A stretch of 64,000 nucleotides of DNA from Streptomyces phaeoluteigriseus (GCF_001896135.2 NZ_MPOH02000002.1:120818-184817); one strand, 5' to 3'. Counted from the first letter of the stretch, positions 17,812-27,876 are shown. The notes: a model not told the origin generated them from the letters alone. Numbers and translations are program-made.

Positions 17812-20493
17812 ATGATCGCCGTGGCCGAGACGCACGAGGACGCCCAAGGACCGACCGTTCCATTCGCCGATCCCCTCGGAGACCCGTTCCTGAGCACCCG
17901 GTTCGCCCTTCCGGCCAGGCCCGCCACGTTCCTGCGACGGCAGCGGCTCGTCGACCACCTCGACCAGGCTCGCGAGACGCCGCTGACCCTGGTCAACGGA
18001 CCGGCCGGGGCCGGCAAAACCCTGCTCACCGCAGCCTGGGCCGCCGGACAGCGGCCGCCCGTCGCCTGGCTCACCGTCGAAGTGGGGGACCGCCGCCCCG
18101 GGGTGTTCTGGGCATACCTCCTCCAGGCCCTGCGCGCTGGTGGTGCACCGCCGTCCGACGCGGTCAAGGCCCCCGCGGACGCGACCGGCGTGGACCACAG
18201 GCTGCTGTCGGCATTCGCCGCCGAGCTGAACGATCGCGACCGGCCCGTGATCCTCGTGCTCGACGAGTACGACCGCGTGACCGCTCCCGAAGTCACGGAG
18301 CAGCTGGAATTCGTCCTGCACCACGCCGGGCGGGGCCTGCACCTCATGCTCGTCACCCGCACCGAACCCCTGCTGCCGTTGCACCGCTACCGGGCGGCCG
18401 GCGAGCTGACGGAAATCCGCGCCGCCGAGCTGGCCTTCACCCCCGAGGAGGCCGTCGCACTCCTTGAGATGCACGGTCTGAGCCTCCCGGTCCACGCCGC
18501 GGGCGCCCTGGTGAACCGCACACGGGGCTGGGCCGCCGGTTTGCGTCTGTCCGCACTGGCCGCTCAGGACAGTGCCGACCCGGAGCTCTACCTGAAGGAG
18601 TTCGAGGCGGACCGCAGCACGGTCGCGGACTTCCTGCTGGCGGAGGTCCTCAAGGGACAGCCGGAGGAGACACAGGACCTCCTGCTGCGCGTCAGTGTCC
18701 TGGAGCGCTTCTGTCCCGGCCTGGCCAACGCGCTGACCCTGCGGACCGATGCCGAGCCCATTCTCGCCGGGCTGCATCGCGCCAACGCGTTCGTCGAGCA
18801 CCTCGGGCACTCGTGGTACCAGCTCCACCCGCTGTTCGGGGAGATACTCCGGGCCCATCTGCGTGAGCGCCTGCCCGGCCTGGAACCGGAACTCCACCGG
18901 CGTGCCGCGCGGTGGCTGCACCGTTCCGAATTCCTGCCGGAGACACTCGCCCACGGGGCCGCCGCGAGAGACTGGGATTTCGTCGCCGGCGCCCTCGTCG
19001 AGGACCTGGCGATCGGACAGCTCTTCACCGGCCCGCGCTCAGGTGACCTGACCGATTTGTTCTCCCCCATGGGGTTCGAAGCCAGAAGCCCCGCAGCCGA
19101 CCTCGTGCGTGCGGCCCGAAACCTGTCGCGGTACGACCTCGACCGCGGACTGGCCCGCCTGCGCAGCGCCGAGGAGCACCTGGCCGACGACGCGCCCCAG
19201 TTGGTTGCCGCTCGGCTGAGCTGTGCGCTGCTCGAAGCGCTGGCCGCCCGACTGACCGGGTGTCCGGGACGGGCCGAAAAGGCCGCCGAAAAGGCCGATG
19301 AACTGCGCCAGGAGGTCCCGGCACACCTCCTGGACAAACATCCCGAACTGAACTCTCTCCTGCTGACCCATCTGGGCTCGGCCCGCCTGTGGGCCGGGCG
19401 CTTCGAGGACGCGCGCGCCGCCCTGACAGCGGCGGCCGACGGCCCCGGCGGGGCCGCCACCGTGCTGTCCCGGGAGGACTCGATGCAGCACCTGGCCCTG
19501 CTCGACTATCTGAACGGCTGGCCCGGCCGGGCGGAGCGCAGGGTTCTGGCGACTGTTCCGGATGCGGAACGGGCCGGCCTGCCCCGGCCGTCCGGCTCCG
19601 GTATCGGGCAGCTGGTCCTGGCCGCCGTGGCCGTCGACCGCCATGAGCTGGGGCGGGCCCAGGCCCTCCTCGACGAGACGGCCCGGCTCCCGTCGGGAAC
19701 GCGTGATCCGGTGACGGCGGCGGGACGAGCCCTCGCCACGGCTCGCCTCCTGTCGGTCAGGGGCAAGGCACGAGCCGCCGTCGATGCGGCGGACCCGGCC
19801 GTCGCTGCCGCCGTGGTCTCACCCTGGGCGGCAGCCCATGAAGCGCTGTTCGCCTCGGCCGCCCACCTGGCCGAAGGACGGCCGGACGAAGCCGCCGAGG
19901 TGCTCCAGGGCGTGACCGGTGCCCAGCCGGCGTGCGCTGTGGAGGCCGCGGCGATCCAGGTTGCCGCCGGCCGTGCCGGGGCGGCCATCGACCTGCTCGA
20001 CAGCATCCGCGCCGGGGGTCGGCCCGGGCCGGCGGTGACCGTGAGGGCAGCACTGGTGAGAGCCCAGGCCGCGCAGAGCGCGGGAGACACCGCCACCGCC
20101 CGCAAGCTCGTCACCCAGGCGCTCCTCGACGCCCGCCGGGAGCGGCTGCGACGTCCGTTCATCGGTGCGGGAGCGTGGATCCGGCCTCTCCTGGCCACGC
20201 CTGCGCTCCATGAGCTGACAGCAGGCTGGCTCACACCCGGCCTGCCTGGACACGGTGACCAACCCGGGGCGGAATCGCCTTCCCCGCCGCCGCTCGTGGC
20301 GGTGGAGCTTAGCGGACGCGAGCGCGACGTCCTGGAACGGCTGGCCCGCATGATGTCGACGGAGGAGGTCGCCGCCGACCTCTACGTGTCGGTGAACACG
20401 GTGAAGACCCACATCAAGAGCGTCTACCGGAAGCTGGCTGTGAACCGGCGAGGCGACGCGGTGCGCCGCGCGCGCGACCTCCGGCTGCTGTGA
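17812..20493 (+). CDS. Large LuxR-family (LAL/MalT-like) transcriptional regulator
   Basis: An 893-residue regulator. The STAND-type NTPase has Walker A GPAGAGKT at about residues 63-70 and Walker B-like VILVLDEYDRV. A long alpha-helical TPR-like region follows. The C-terminal LuxR helix-turn-helix starts LSGRERDVLERLARMMSTEE and includes VSVNTVKTHIKSVYRKL. I chose the ATG at 17812; a GTG at 17809 or 17791 is also possible. The MFS gene starts 152 bp downstream on the same strand and could be a target. The inducer is unknown; such regulators integrate ATP and a ligand before binding DNA. Confidence 0.88.
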   Translation: MIAVAETHEDAQGPTVPFADPLGDPFLSTRFALPARPATFLRRQRLVDHLDQARETPLTLVNGPAGAGKTLLTAAWAAGQRPPVAWLTVEVGDRRPGVFWAYLLQALRAGGAPPSDAVKAPADATGVDHRLLSAFAAELNDRDRPVILVLDEYDRVTAPEVTEQLEFVLHHAGRGLHLMLVTRTEPLLPLHRYRAAGELTEIRAAELAFTPEEAVALLEMHGLSLPVHAAGALVNRTRGWAAGLRLSALAAQDSADPELYLKEFEADRSTVADFLLAEVLKGQPEETQDLLLRVSVLERFCPGLANALTLRTDAEPILAGLHRANAFVEHLGHSWYQLHPLFGEILRAHLRERLPGLEPELHRRAARWLHRSEFLPETLAHGAAARDWDFVAGALVEDLAIGQLFTGPRSGDLTDLFSPMGFEARSPAADLVRAARNLSRYDLDRGLARLRSAEEHLADDAPQLVAARLSCALLEALAARLTGCPGRAEKAAEKADELRQEVPAHLLDKHPELNSLLLTHLGSARLWAGRFEDARAALTAAADGPGGAATVLSREDSMQHLALLDYLNGWPGRAERRVLATVPDAERAGLPRPSGSGIGQLVLAAVAVDRHELGRAQALLDETARLPSGTRDPVTAAGRALATARLLSVRGKARAAVDAADPAVAAAVVSPWAAAHEALFASAAHLAEGRPDEAAEVLQGVTGAQPACAVEAAAIQVAAGRAGAAIDLLDSIRAGGRPGPAVTVRAALVRAQAAQSAGDTATARKLVTQALLDARRERLRRPFIGAGAWIRPLLATPALHELTAGWLTPGLPGHGDQPGAESPSPPPLVAVELSGRERDVLERLARMMSTEEVAADLYVSVNTVKTHIKSVYRKLAVNRRGDAVRRARDLRLL

Positions 20494-20645
20494 ACGTGCC
20501 CTGGTGACAGCTCTGGCGCCCGCGTTTCACGGGACGCCGCTTTCCCCCGTGGCGGGTGAGGCACGAGGCGCGTGTTCGGGATGCGATGGGCGGGAGCGCG
20601 GGGCGTGCGAAGGCCACTGCCCGGCCGGATGGCGAGGTGGACAGC

Positions 20646-22273
20646 GTGAAGCATTGGCGGGCTCTGATCGTCCTCGGTACGGCCCAGTTCCTCATGGTCC
20701 TGGACACCTCGGTCATGAACGTGTCCATCAGTCAGTTGGTCGAGGACTTCGACACGGAGGTCACCGCGATCCAGGCCGTCATCACTCTGTACGCGCTGGT
20801 CATGGCAGCCTTCATGATCATCGGCGGCAGGTTCGGGGACATCCTGGGGCGTCGCCGTATGTTCCTTCTGGGATTGGCCGTCTACGGCGTCGGGTCGGCC
20901 CTGACCGCCGTGGCACCCACTCTGTGGGTCCTCACGCTGGGCTGGTCCGTCATCGAGGGACTCGGAGCCGCCATGGTGCTGCCGGCCATGGCCGCCCTCG
21001 TCGCGGAGTCGTACCGCGGGCGGGACCGGGCGTCGCGTACGCGGTCATCGGCGGGCTCGCCGGCGCCGGAATCGCCGTCGGCCCGCTGCTGGGCGGCTGG
21101 GTGACGACGTACCTGACCTGGCGACTGGTCTTCGCCGGCGAGGTAGTGGTGGTGATGGCCGTCCTGCTGTGCCGTCGGGTGATCGCGGATTCCCCCCGGA
21201 CCGGCCCGCGCCCCCGGCTGGACGGGGTCGGTGCGGCGCTCTCCGCGGCCGGGCTGGGGCTGTGCGTGCTCGGCGTGCTGCAGAGCAGCACCTGGGGATG
21301 GGTAGAGCCCCGCAACCCTCCCTTCACCGTCCTCGGCTTCGCCCCGACACTGTTCGTCGTCGGCGCCGGCGTGACCGTCCTGTCCCTCTTCCGGCACTGG
21401 GAACGGCGACGGGAGATCCAGGGCGCCGACCCCCTCGTGCACTTGGCCCTGCTGGGCAGGCCCGTGCTCCGGTCCGCCCTGATGACGCTGCTGAGCCAGA
21501 ACCTCATCCTGCTGGGACTGTTCTTCACCATCCCGCTGTACCTACAGGTGGTGCAGGGATTCGACGCCTTCGAGACGGGGCTGCGTCTGCTCCCCGTGTC
21601 CGCCACCATGCTGGTGACCTCTCTTTCCGCGTCCTCCCTGGGACGCGTGTGGGGGCCGCGCAGGGTGGTCCGGCTTGCCCTGGCCATCCTGGCGGGGGCC
21701 ATCGTGTGGCTGCTCGCCACCGTCGACCCGGTCATCGACGACGCGCAGTTCGCCGGAGCGATGGCCCTGTTGGGCGTGGGCGTCGGCCTGCTCGCCTCAC
21801 AACTGGGCAACGTCGTCCAGTCCGGCGTCGGCGAGGAGGAACGCAGTGAGGCAGGAGGACTCCAGTTCACGGCACAGAACCTGGGCTCCGCGCTGGGCAC
21901 CGCGCTCATCGGGTCGATCCTCATCGGGGCGCTTGCCCACGCCTTCACCTCGCAGGTGACGGACAACGCGGAGCTGTCCGAGCAGACTCGCGAGCAGGTC
22001 GGCGTCGCTCTCGAAGCCGGGATCACTTTCGTTCCCACCGATGAGGTGCGTTCGGCGGCCGAGCGTGCCGGGTTGCCGTCGTCCCAGGTCGACGCCATCG
22101 CGGACTCCTACGCATCCGCGCAGTTGGACGGCCTGAAGGCGGCGATCCTCGCCACCGGCGGCATCGCTCTCGCCAGTTTCCTGGTCACTCCTCACCTGCC
22201 GACCGCCCGGGACAGCCGTCCGCGCAAGCCGGGCACCGACAGTCCGACCGGAGCGACCGGATCGACGCGCTGA
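20646..22273 (+). CDS. MFS transporter, DHA2-type drug:H+ antiporter (frameshifted)
   Basis: A roughly 540-residue exporter with about 14 transmembrane helices. The start region VKHWRALIVLGTAQFLMVLD then TSVMNVSISQL is the typical DHA2/EmrB-type first helix, and GGRFGDILGRRRMF is the conserved loop between helices 2 and 3. The frame is lost at about 21029: CGG-GCG should read CGG-GGC (one G missing), after which VAYAVIGGLAGAGIAVGPLL continues in the neighbouring frame to 22273. The start GTG at 20646 follows CGAGGTGG. It lies downstream of the LuxR regulator and upstream of a small membrane protein. Substrate unknown. Confidence 0.82.
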
Positions 22274-22292
22274 GTGCGCAGGGAGTCACCAC

Positions 22293-22784
22293 ATGACCAG
22301 AACCGAACCGGCCAAAACCCACGCCGACTACACGGGCGGCGTGTACGGATCCATGCTCGCGGCCTCCGTGATTCTCGGCGCCGGCTCCCTGGGCTCGTTC
22401 CCGCGCGCGGAGCTGGTGGTGCTGCTGTTGCTGACCGGCGTCGTGTTCTGGGTCGCGCATGTGCATGCCCAGCTGTTCGGGGCGCGGCTGGCGGAAGAGG
22501 CCCTGGACCGCCGGGTCGTGCTGCAGGTGTGCCGCGACGAGTGGCCGATCGTCAAGGCCGCCGTCCCGCCTGCCGCCGCGGTGGCCATCAGCCCACTCCT
22601 GGGCCTGGACGTGCGAGGTGCCTTCTGGCTGGCTCTATCGGTCGCGGTCGCCGGGCAGGTGGGCTGGTCCGTGGCTGCGGCACACCGCGCCGGTGCTTCG
22701 CGACGGCTTGTGGCCGCGACCGCATCGGTCAACCTGCTGCTCGGCCTGCTGATCATATCGTTCAAATTCGTTCTCAAGCACTGA
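22293..22784 (+). CDS. Small four-helix membrane protein
   Basis: A 163-residue protein with four predicted transmembrane helices: about residues 18-35, 38-60, 85-105 and 108-155, the last hydrophobic stretch probably being two segments. The charged segment FGARLAEEALDRRVVLQVCR lies between the second and third. It starts 19 bp after the MFS stop with GGGAG at correct spacing, so the two are probably co-transcribed. I do not recognise a named family and see no catalytic motif. It could be a transporter accessory protein, but that rests only on context. Confidence 0.65.
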   Translation: MTRTEPAKTHADYTGGVYGSMLAASVILGAGSLGSFPRAELVVLLLLTGVVFWVAHVHAQLFGARLAEEALDRRVVLQVCRDEWPIVKAAVPPAAAVAISPLLGLDVRGAFWLALSVAVAGQVGWSVAAAHRAGASRRLVAATASVNLLLGLLIISFKFVLKH

Positions 22785-22921
22785 GAACGGTCGATCCGCA
22801 GGGCCCGCCGCAGGGCCACGGTCACCTGTACCGGGTGAGGCCCCACGGTCAAGCGGCGGCGCACGATCGTAGGGAGGGGGCGCCGTCCGCCGGTCCCAGG
22901 CAGTCCATGGGAGGACAGCTC

Positions 22922-23119
22922 GTGCGCTACGAGATCCGAGTCGAGGGACACCTTTCAGAAACGCTGGCCAAGGCCTTTCCGGAGCTGGGCCACGTGGTGA
23001 TGTCCGGCCAGACCGTCCTCTTCGGCCCCGTCGTGGACGAAGCACACCTGTACGGGCTGCTGGCACGCTGCCAGTCACTGGGACTCCATGTCCTGGAGAT
23101 GCGGCAGCTGCCGGAGTAG
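22922..23119 (+). CDS. Small conserved hypothetical protein (65 aa)
   Basis: A 65-residue cytoplasmic protein starting VRYEIRVEGHLSETLAKAFP. It contains a beta-alpha-beta-like pattern and an FGPVVDEAHLYGLLARCQSL segment. The GTG at 22922 sits 8 bp after a strong GGAGG; an in-frame ATG at 22907 would overlap that site. Third-position GC bias and a clean ribosome binding site argue that it is real. I recall similar small proteins in other Streptomyces but no function. The pattern would suit a ligand- or protein-binding module. Confidence 0.6.
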   Translation: MRYEIRVEGHLSETLAKAFPELGHVVMSGQTVLFGPVVDEAHLYGLLARCQSLGLHVLEMRQLPE

Positions 23120-23651
23120 CGGAAGCGGACATGCGGTGCAGGGCAGCCACTCGCGCCGTGAACGGCGGAGTCCTCAGCGGGGCTCCGCGCTGAGCGCACC
23201 CACGGTCGAGGCGGTCGCCGCAACACTGGTATCCCGCCGGGGGCGATGGGCTTGCCCGAGCGGTGGGACAGGCCAGGGCCGTCCCGCAGCCGGCTGAACA
23301 CGGAGAGCGGGCCCGGGCCCATGGTCTCCGGCCGTGAGAGGCAGCGGGCGGTAAAAAGGACGGCGGTGACGACGCCCACCCGCCGGGGTGGAACCGACGG
23401 CGCGCGCCGGGTCCGGGCCAAGGGCGGTCCGTCCGGGCAGCGCGGATCGTTCACTTGGTGTCTCTTCGTTTGCCCGGACCTGTGAGCCGATGGTCGGGCG
23501 CTGCTTCTCACGGCCACGGTGGCGTCGCCGGATCACCCGTGGTGGGTGACCCCGGCATCCGGAGGCGGACGTGACCCTGGTGAGGGCATGTCCTCGCACA
23601 CCGCCCCGTCCGCGGCCCGGCATCGACCGTTCGATCACACGAGGAGGCGCC
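23120..23651. other. Intergenic region
   Basis: About 530 bp with no supportable gene on either strand. The final 15 bp hold the GAGGAGG ribosome binding site of the HdeD gene. Confidence 0.4.
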
Positions 23652-24308
23652 ATGACCATGCCGCGTAGTCCGGCACCACCGAACGGAGAGGACCAGGATC
23701 CCTACGAGGCGGCCCCTGGTCCGATGGACGACCCCGCGAAGGCACTGGGACGGCTCGGCCGTTCAGGGACCTGGCTTCTGGCCTCGGCCGTCGCGACCCT
23801 GGTGCTGGGTGTCCTGATACTGGTCTGGCCGGATGCGACGCTGCACGTCCTGGCGGTGCTCATCGGCCTGTACCTGCTGGTGGGCGGGACGTTCCGGTTC
23901 GTCGACGTCTTCGCACGGGCGGGGCACGAACGGCTCCCTGGGCTCCTCATGGCCGTGCTGTACATCCTCGCCGGAGTGCTGTGTCTGCGGAACCCGCTGC
24001 AGACGATCAACGCGCTCTCACTGATCGTCGGGGCGGTCTGGCTGGTGTCCGGCATCCTCACCCTCTACACCGCCCTTGCCGCCGAGAACCTGCCGCACCG
24101 TGGGGTCGTCCTGGGCGCCGCCGTGCTCGGCATCGTCGCGGGCATCGTGGTGCTCGCGCTGCCGGCCGAGTCCGCTCGCGCCCTGACCCGGCTGCTCGGC
24201 CTGTGGCTCGTCCTGATCGGCCTGGCCGAGGCGGTTGTGGCCCTCGCATGGCGCGCCGCGCTCCGCAGGACGCACCCCACGGGGACGCACACCTCCACGA
24301 CGCCCTGA
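23652..24308 (+). CDS. HdeD-family membrane protein
   Basis: A 218-residue membrane protein with six predicted helices, characteristic of the HdeD (DUF308) family. The first helix pair contains LLASAVATLVLGVLILVWPD and VLAVLIGLYLLVGGTFRFVD; internal repetition of this helix-hairpin is visible at LPGLLMAVLYILAGVLCLRN and GVVLGAAVLGIVAGIVVLAL. HdeD is linked to acid resistance in E. coli, but actinobacterial homologs are uncharacterised. The ATG at 23652 directly follows GAGGAGG. A second membrane protein gene starts 116 bp downstream on the same strand. Confidence 0.85.
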   Translation: MTMPRSPAPPNGEDQDPYEAAPGPMDDPAKALGRLGRSGTWLLASAVATLVLGVLILVWPDATLHVLAVLIGLYLLVGGTFRFVDVFARAGHERLPGLLMAVLYILAGVLCLRNPLQTINALSLIVGAVWLVSGILTLYTALAAENLPHRGVVLGAAVLGIVAGIVVLALPAESARALTRLLGLWLVLIGLAEAVVALAWRAALRRTHPTGTHTSTTP

Positions 24309-24424
24309 CACGGCGCCCGCCGCCTCGACGGGTGTGCAGACGCCGAAGCCGTGCGGGGATGTCCCTCACCCTCATCCCGAGCGGCTGTCGCTGCGACCCG
24401 CGGCGCACACCGAGAGGAGCACCC

Positions 24425-25759
24425 ATGAACCCGGCCGCGATCCCGGAACCACCGGACTCCGGCGGATCCGCGCCCCAGAAACACGTCGTGACCGCCGAGG
24501 AACGAGCCGAATACGAGCGACTGCGCCGTCACGCGGCGGTGCGCCACCGCCGGCTACGCCAGGTCGGCTCCTCGGTCCTCCTCCTGCTGGCCCTGCTGCT
24601 CGCCCCGTTGGCCGTGGTCGCGGCCTGGGTCCAAAACACCGTCTCCGACACCGACAGGTACGTGGAGACCGTCGCGCCGCTGGCATCCGAGCCGGCCGTG
24701 CAGGAAGTCGTGATCAACCGGCTCACGGACCGGGTCGTGGCCAACGTGGACGTCGCGGCGGTGGCGGACTCGCTCGGCCGGGCCCTCCGGGAATCCGGTG
24801 CACCACCCCGCGTGGTGGAGGGAGCAGAGTCCCTGGAGGTTCCGCTGCGCAACGCTGTCAGGACCGTGGTGGACCGCACTGTGACCCGCGTGATCACCAG
24901 TGACGCCTTCGAGCAGGTGTGGGAGGGCGCCAACCGCCGCTCACACGCCGCGGTGGTGAACATGCTCACCGGTGACCGCGAGGGGGCCGTGCGCGCCGAG
25001 GGCGACACCGTCCAGCTGGACGTGGGAGCAGTTGTCGACCAGGTACGGGAGCGGCTCGTCGAGGCGGGATTCGACAAGGCCGCCGCCATCCCGGACACCG
25101 ACCGCACGATCACGCTGTTCCAGGCGGAGGAGCTGGGCAAGGCACAGGACGCGATGCGGCTGTTGGACATCCTCGGCACCTGGCTGCCCGTCGTGACCGT
25201 CTTGTTCGCCGCGCTCGCCGTGTGGACCGCTCCGGCACACCGGGTGATGCTGATGATCACCGCGACGGGCATCGGCGTGATGATGGTCGTGCTGCTGGTC
25301 GCGCTCGCCGTCATGAGACGCGTCTACCTGGACTCGGTTCCGCCCACGGCGCTGCCCACCGACGCGGCCGCGGCGATCTACGACACGTTCGTCCGGTTCC
25401 TGCGCGACAGCACGCGCACCCTGCTGGTCGTGGCAGTGATCACGGCGCTGGTCGCGTTCCTGTACGGTCCCGCACGCTCCGTCCGCGCCGTCCGCGTGGT
25501 GACGGACCGGGGAACGACGGCCGCCGGCCGGGCACTGAGCCGCGGCGGACTGCGCACCGGGACCCCCGGTCGCTGGCTGGCAGACCACAAGTCTTGGACC
25601 ACCGGCTGCGTCATCGCCGCTGGAGCGCTGACGCTGGTCCTCTGGAACCACCCCACGGTCGGAGCAGTGGCCCTTGTCCTCGGCATCGCCCTGGCCATCC
25701 TGATCATCCTGGCCATTCTCACGGCGGCCGCCGGACCAGCCGACCGGGCGGCTCCGTGA
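24425..25759 (+). CDS. Conserved integral membrane protein
   Basis: A 444-residue protein with a cytoplasmic N-terminus rich in Arg/Glu (TAEERAEYERLRRHAAVRHR), a first membrane helix (SSVLLLLALLLAPLAVVAAW), and a roughly 190-residue extracytoplasmic domain (DTDRYVETVAPLASEPAVQE onward). Two helices near VVTVLFAALAVW and MLMITATGIGVMMVVLLVAL and two more in the C-terminal third follow. The layout matches a widespread Streptomyces membrane protein of unknown function. Start ATG 24425 after GAGAGGAGC. Probably co-expressed with the HdeD gene. No catalytic motif seen. Confidence 0.75.
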   Translation: MNPAAIPEPPDSGGSAPQKHVVTAEERAEYERLRRHAAVRHRRLRQVGSSVLLLLALLLAPLAVVAAWVQNTVSDTDRYVETVAPLASEPAVQEVVINRLTDRVVANVDVAAVADSLGRALRESGAPPRVVEGAESLEVPLRNAVRTVVDRTVTRVITSDAFEQVWEGANRRSHAAVVNMLTGDREGAVRAEGDTVQLDVGAVVDQVRERLVEAGFDKAAAIPDTDRTITLFQAEELGKAQDAMRLLDILGTWLPVVTVLFAALAVWTAPAHRVMLMITATGIGVMMVVLLVALAVMRRVYLDSVPPTALPTDAAAAIYDTFVRFLRDSTRTLLVVAVITALVAFLYGPARSVRAVRVVTDRGTTAAGRALSRGGLRTGTPGRWLADHKSWTTGCVIAAGALTLVLWNHPTVGAVALVLGIALAILIILAILTAAAGPADRAAP

Positions 25760-26629
25760 GCGATGACGGGTAACCCGGCCCCGGGCACGCATCCCGCAGA
25801 CACCCGGCGTCACCGCGCGCCGCTGCTGATGATCGTCCCGGGGTTCGCCCCAGGGCCGGCTGCAAGGCCCTCTGGCCCACTCCCTTGACCCGGACTCCGC
25901 CGCGGTCGTGGGCGTGGTGGTGGTGACGCCGGTGTCGGCCACGTTCCGCCGCGCGCTTGAGGCGGCGTGCGAGCTGTGATGCCCGCACCACGCGCCGCGG
26001 TTGTGAGCCGTGATGCCCGCACCACGTGCCGCGATTGCGGGGCGCCGTCTGGCGCCGGCTGCCCCTGCTGGTCGTCTGCGCTGACGTTCCTACTCCTCAA
26101 GGCACCGTTACACAGCGGGCCAACGCCGGCGCGGTGACCGGGCTGGTAACTCTCCCGCTCTCGGCGACACTGCTGTGGCGGTGGTCAGGATCTGCTGTCG
26201 GGCGGTCGGATCGGCTGGCGGAGCCTGCTGCCGGGAGCCCTACCGGCCAGCACCGGTAGCCAAAGTCCTGCTGGGCCCGGCCCCGCGTGCTGGTGCCCAG
26301 GGCCATGCAGCGCGGCCTGGAGGAGTTCGGCCTCCTGGCCTCCCGTCTTCACATCCCTCTTTTCTGACTGGTTGCCCTTCTCCTCGGGGCCGTCTCGGGC
26401 CAGCCCTCAGCGAGTACGCCGCCTCCACCACCTGGTGCCGGGCGGCATCCGCACCCCCGGGCGGGGGTGAATCGGCCCCTGACCAGGCCGCCGGAGCACG
26501 TCAACCGCGGCTGCTGGGCTGCCGCAGGCTCACCCGCACCGGGTGAGGAAACACGGTGCTTGCGGACCCACCCTGAAGGCAGTACGCAATGGCGGCCGGG
26601 CGGACGCCCGCCCGGGACGGAGGAGAGAC
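25760..26629. other. Degraded region with short direct repeat
   Basis: About 870 bp without an intact gene. A coding-like tail, VLVPRAMQRGLEEFGLLASR followed by LHIPLF and a stop near 26368, is visible on the plus strand but has no upstream body. The left part contains a 27-bp direct repeat. I read the stretch as decayed accessory DNA. Confidence 0.35.
25976..26037. repeat. 27-28 bp direct repeat, two copies
   Basis: Copies at 25976-26003 and 26010-26037 share GTGATGCCCGCACCAC and then (G/T)GCCGCG(G/A)TTG, spaced 34 bp apart. Only two mismatches. Function unknown. Confidence 0.6.
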
Positions 26630-26962
26630 ATGAGTGCGCAGACCTACCTGGCGTACGACTATCCCTTGCTGAGCGTCTTCTGGAGCATGCTCTTGTTCTT
26701 CCTGTGGATCATGTGGTTCGTCCTCCTCTTCCGCGTCGTCTTCGACATCTTCCGTGACGACGCGATGAGCGGGTGGGCGAAAGCCGGCTGGCTGGCGTTC
26801 ACCGTCCTGCTGCCCTTCCTGGGCGTCTTCGTCTACGTGATCGCCCGCGGCAAGAACATGGGTCGCCGGGAGATAGCGCAGGCCCGAGCACCTGCTCGTG
26901 GCGACGACGACGGGCAGCGGCTGGATCGATCCGGCCGCGGACACCTTCGAGTACCTCGGTAA
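26630..26962 (+). CDS. PLDc_N membrane protein with chimeric C-terminus
   Basis: A 110-residue protein beginning MSAQTYLAYDYPLLSVFWSM. It has two transmembrane helices: FWSMLLFFLWIMWFVLLFRV and WLAFTVLLPFLGVFVYVIAR. GWAKAGWLAF and the following IARGKNM are the hallmark of the PLDc_N family (about 75 residues). The ATG at 26630 follows GGAGGAGA. After about residue 84 (RREIAQAR) the frame runs into unrelated sequence in which the neighbouring frame encodes an Abhydrolase_9 fragment, so the last 26 residues are probably not native. The original C-terminal tail seems replaced by a rearrangement. Confidence 0.7.
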   Translation: MSAQTYLAYDYPLLSVFWSMLLFFLWIMWFVLLFRVVFDIFRDDAMSGWAKAGWLAFTVLLPFLGVFVYVIARGKNMGRREIAQARAPARGDDDGQRLDRSGRGHLRVPR

Positions 26963-27524
26963 CGGCGACTCGGCCACCGTCGCGATCCAGTACTCGTACC
27001 TGCCGTCGTGGCTGTCCTACCTCGTCGACCAGTCCAAGGCCCGCGCGGCGGGCCGTGAACTCTTCGATGCCGTCTACGACACGTGGTCCAAGCTGCCCCA
27101 GGACCAGCGGCCACGCCTGTTCGTCGCGGGGGAGGGCCTGGGTTCGTTCGGCGGTGAGACGGCCTTCAGCGGGGAATACGACCTGCGCAACCGCACCGCC
27201 GGCTCCCTCTTCGCGGGCCCGCCCAACTTCAACACGCTCTTCCGCGAATTCAGCGACCACCGCGACGCCGCCAGTCCCGAGATCGAGCCCGTCTACAAGG
27301 ACGGGCGCACCGTCCGGTTCACCGACGATCCGGCCACGGGCATACCTCCGCAGGACCGGGCGTGGGACGGCACACGCGTGCTGTATCTGATGCACCCGTC
27401 CGATCCGATCGTCTGGTGGAGCCCGAGCCTGGCACTGTCCGAACCGGACTGGATCGGCCAGGAACCGGGCAGCGACGTCCTCGAGGAGATGGTGTGGCTG
27501 CCCGTGGTGACGTTCTGGGAGGTG
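26886..27524 (+). pseudogene. Abhydrolase_9 (alpha/beta-hydrolase) internal fragment
   Basis: A fragment of about 213 residues of the actinobacterial membrane-bound alpha/beta-hydrolase family. HLLVATTTGSGWIDPAADTF is followed by YSYLPSWLSYLVDQSKARAA. LFVAGEGLGSFGGETAFSGE shows the nucleophile elbow region as GEGLGSFGG; the usual family form is GESLGSFG, so the nucleophile Ser is Gly here. VLYLMHPSDPIVWWSPSLAL and VTFWEV end the similarity. The N-terminal membrane domain (about 200 residues) and the last part are missing. On the right, sequence switches at about 27524 to a CPBP protease fragment on the other strand. The reading frame stays open to 27677, but the tail is antisense to that fragment. 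Confidence 0.7.
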
Positions 27525-27876
27525 CCGGGAGGAGAGCTCCGGCCAGGTAGACGAGGCCGACCAGCCCGATCAGAGTCAGTGCCCAACGGGCACCGCGGGC
27601 GAACGTGCCGGGTGCCAGCCCCGCGTCGTCCCAGGTGCCGTCCGCCCAGTGCAGCACGGCGAGCAGCAACACGCTGACGAGGACGGCCGTGACGAGCCCG
27701 GGGGCATCGCCCCAGCGGTGCACGGCCAGATTGGTGGCGACGAGGACGGCGAATGTCAGAGCCACAGCCGTCCAGGTGCCGACCGGCCTCAGGTGCCACC
27801 CCGTGCCGAGGCCATCGGGGGTACGGCGGCGCCCAGGCCCGCGGCGCCCGGACTCACCGGGGTCGTGGGTGGACAT
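27525..27876 (-). pseudogene. CPBP-type intramembrane protease, N-terminal fragment
   Basis: The first 117 or so residues of a membrane protein whose start matches CPBP/Abi-type intramembrane metalloproteases. Helices: TWTAVALTFAVLVATNLAV and VTAVLVSVLLLAVLHW. The family-typical DAGLAPGTFARGARWALTLI and GLVGLVYLAGALLPA follow. The catalytic EExxxR, FxxxH and HxxxN motifs that should follow are absent, because the sequence joins the Abhydrolase_9 fragment at about 27524. The reading frame continues only as antisense of that fragment. No good ribosome binding site precedes the ATG at 27876. I judge it non-functional. Confidence 0.55.

Noticed and set aside
16935..18954. Minus-strand reading frames of 475 and 495 codons opposite the LuxR gene
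   Set aside because: The plus strand encodes a clear NTPase and LuxR helix-turn-helix. The minus frames show no recognisable domain or ribosome binding site.
26898..27677. Functional 259-residue hydrolase from the open frame
   Set aside because: It lacks the N-terminal membrane domain, the nucleophile Ser is replaced in GEGLGS, and its last 50 residues are antisense to a CPBP protease fragment.
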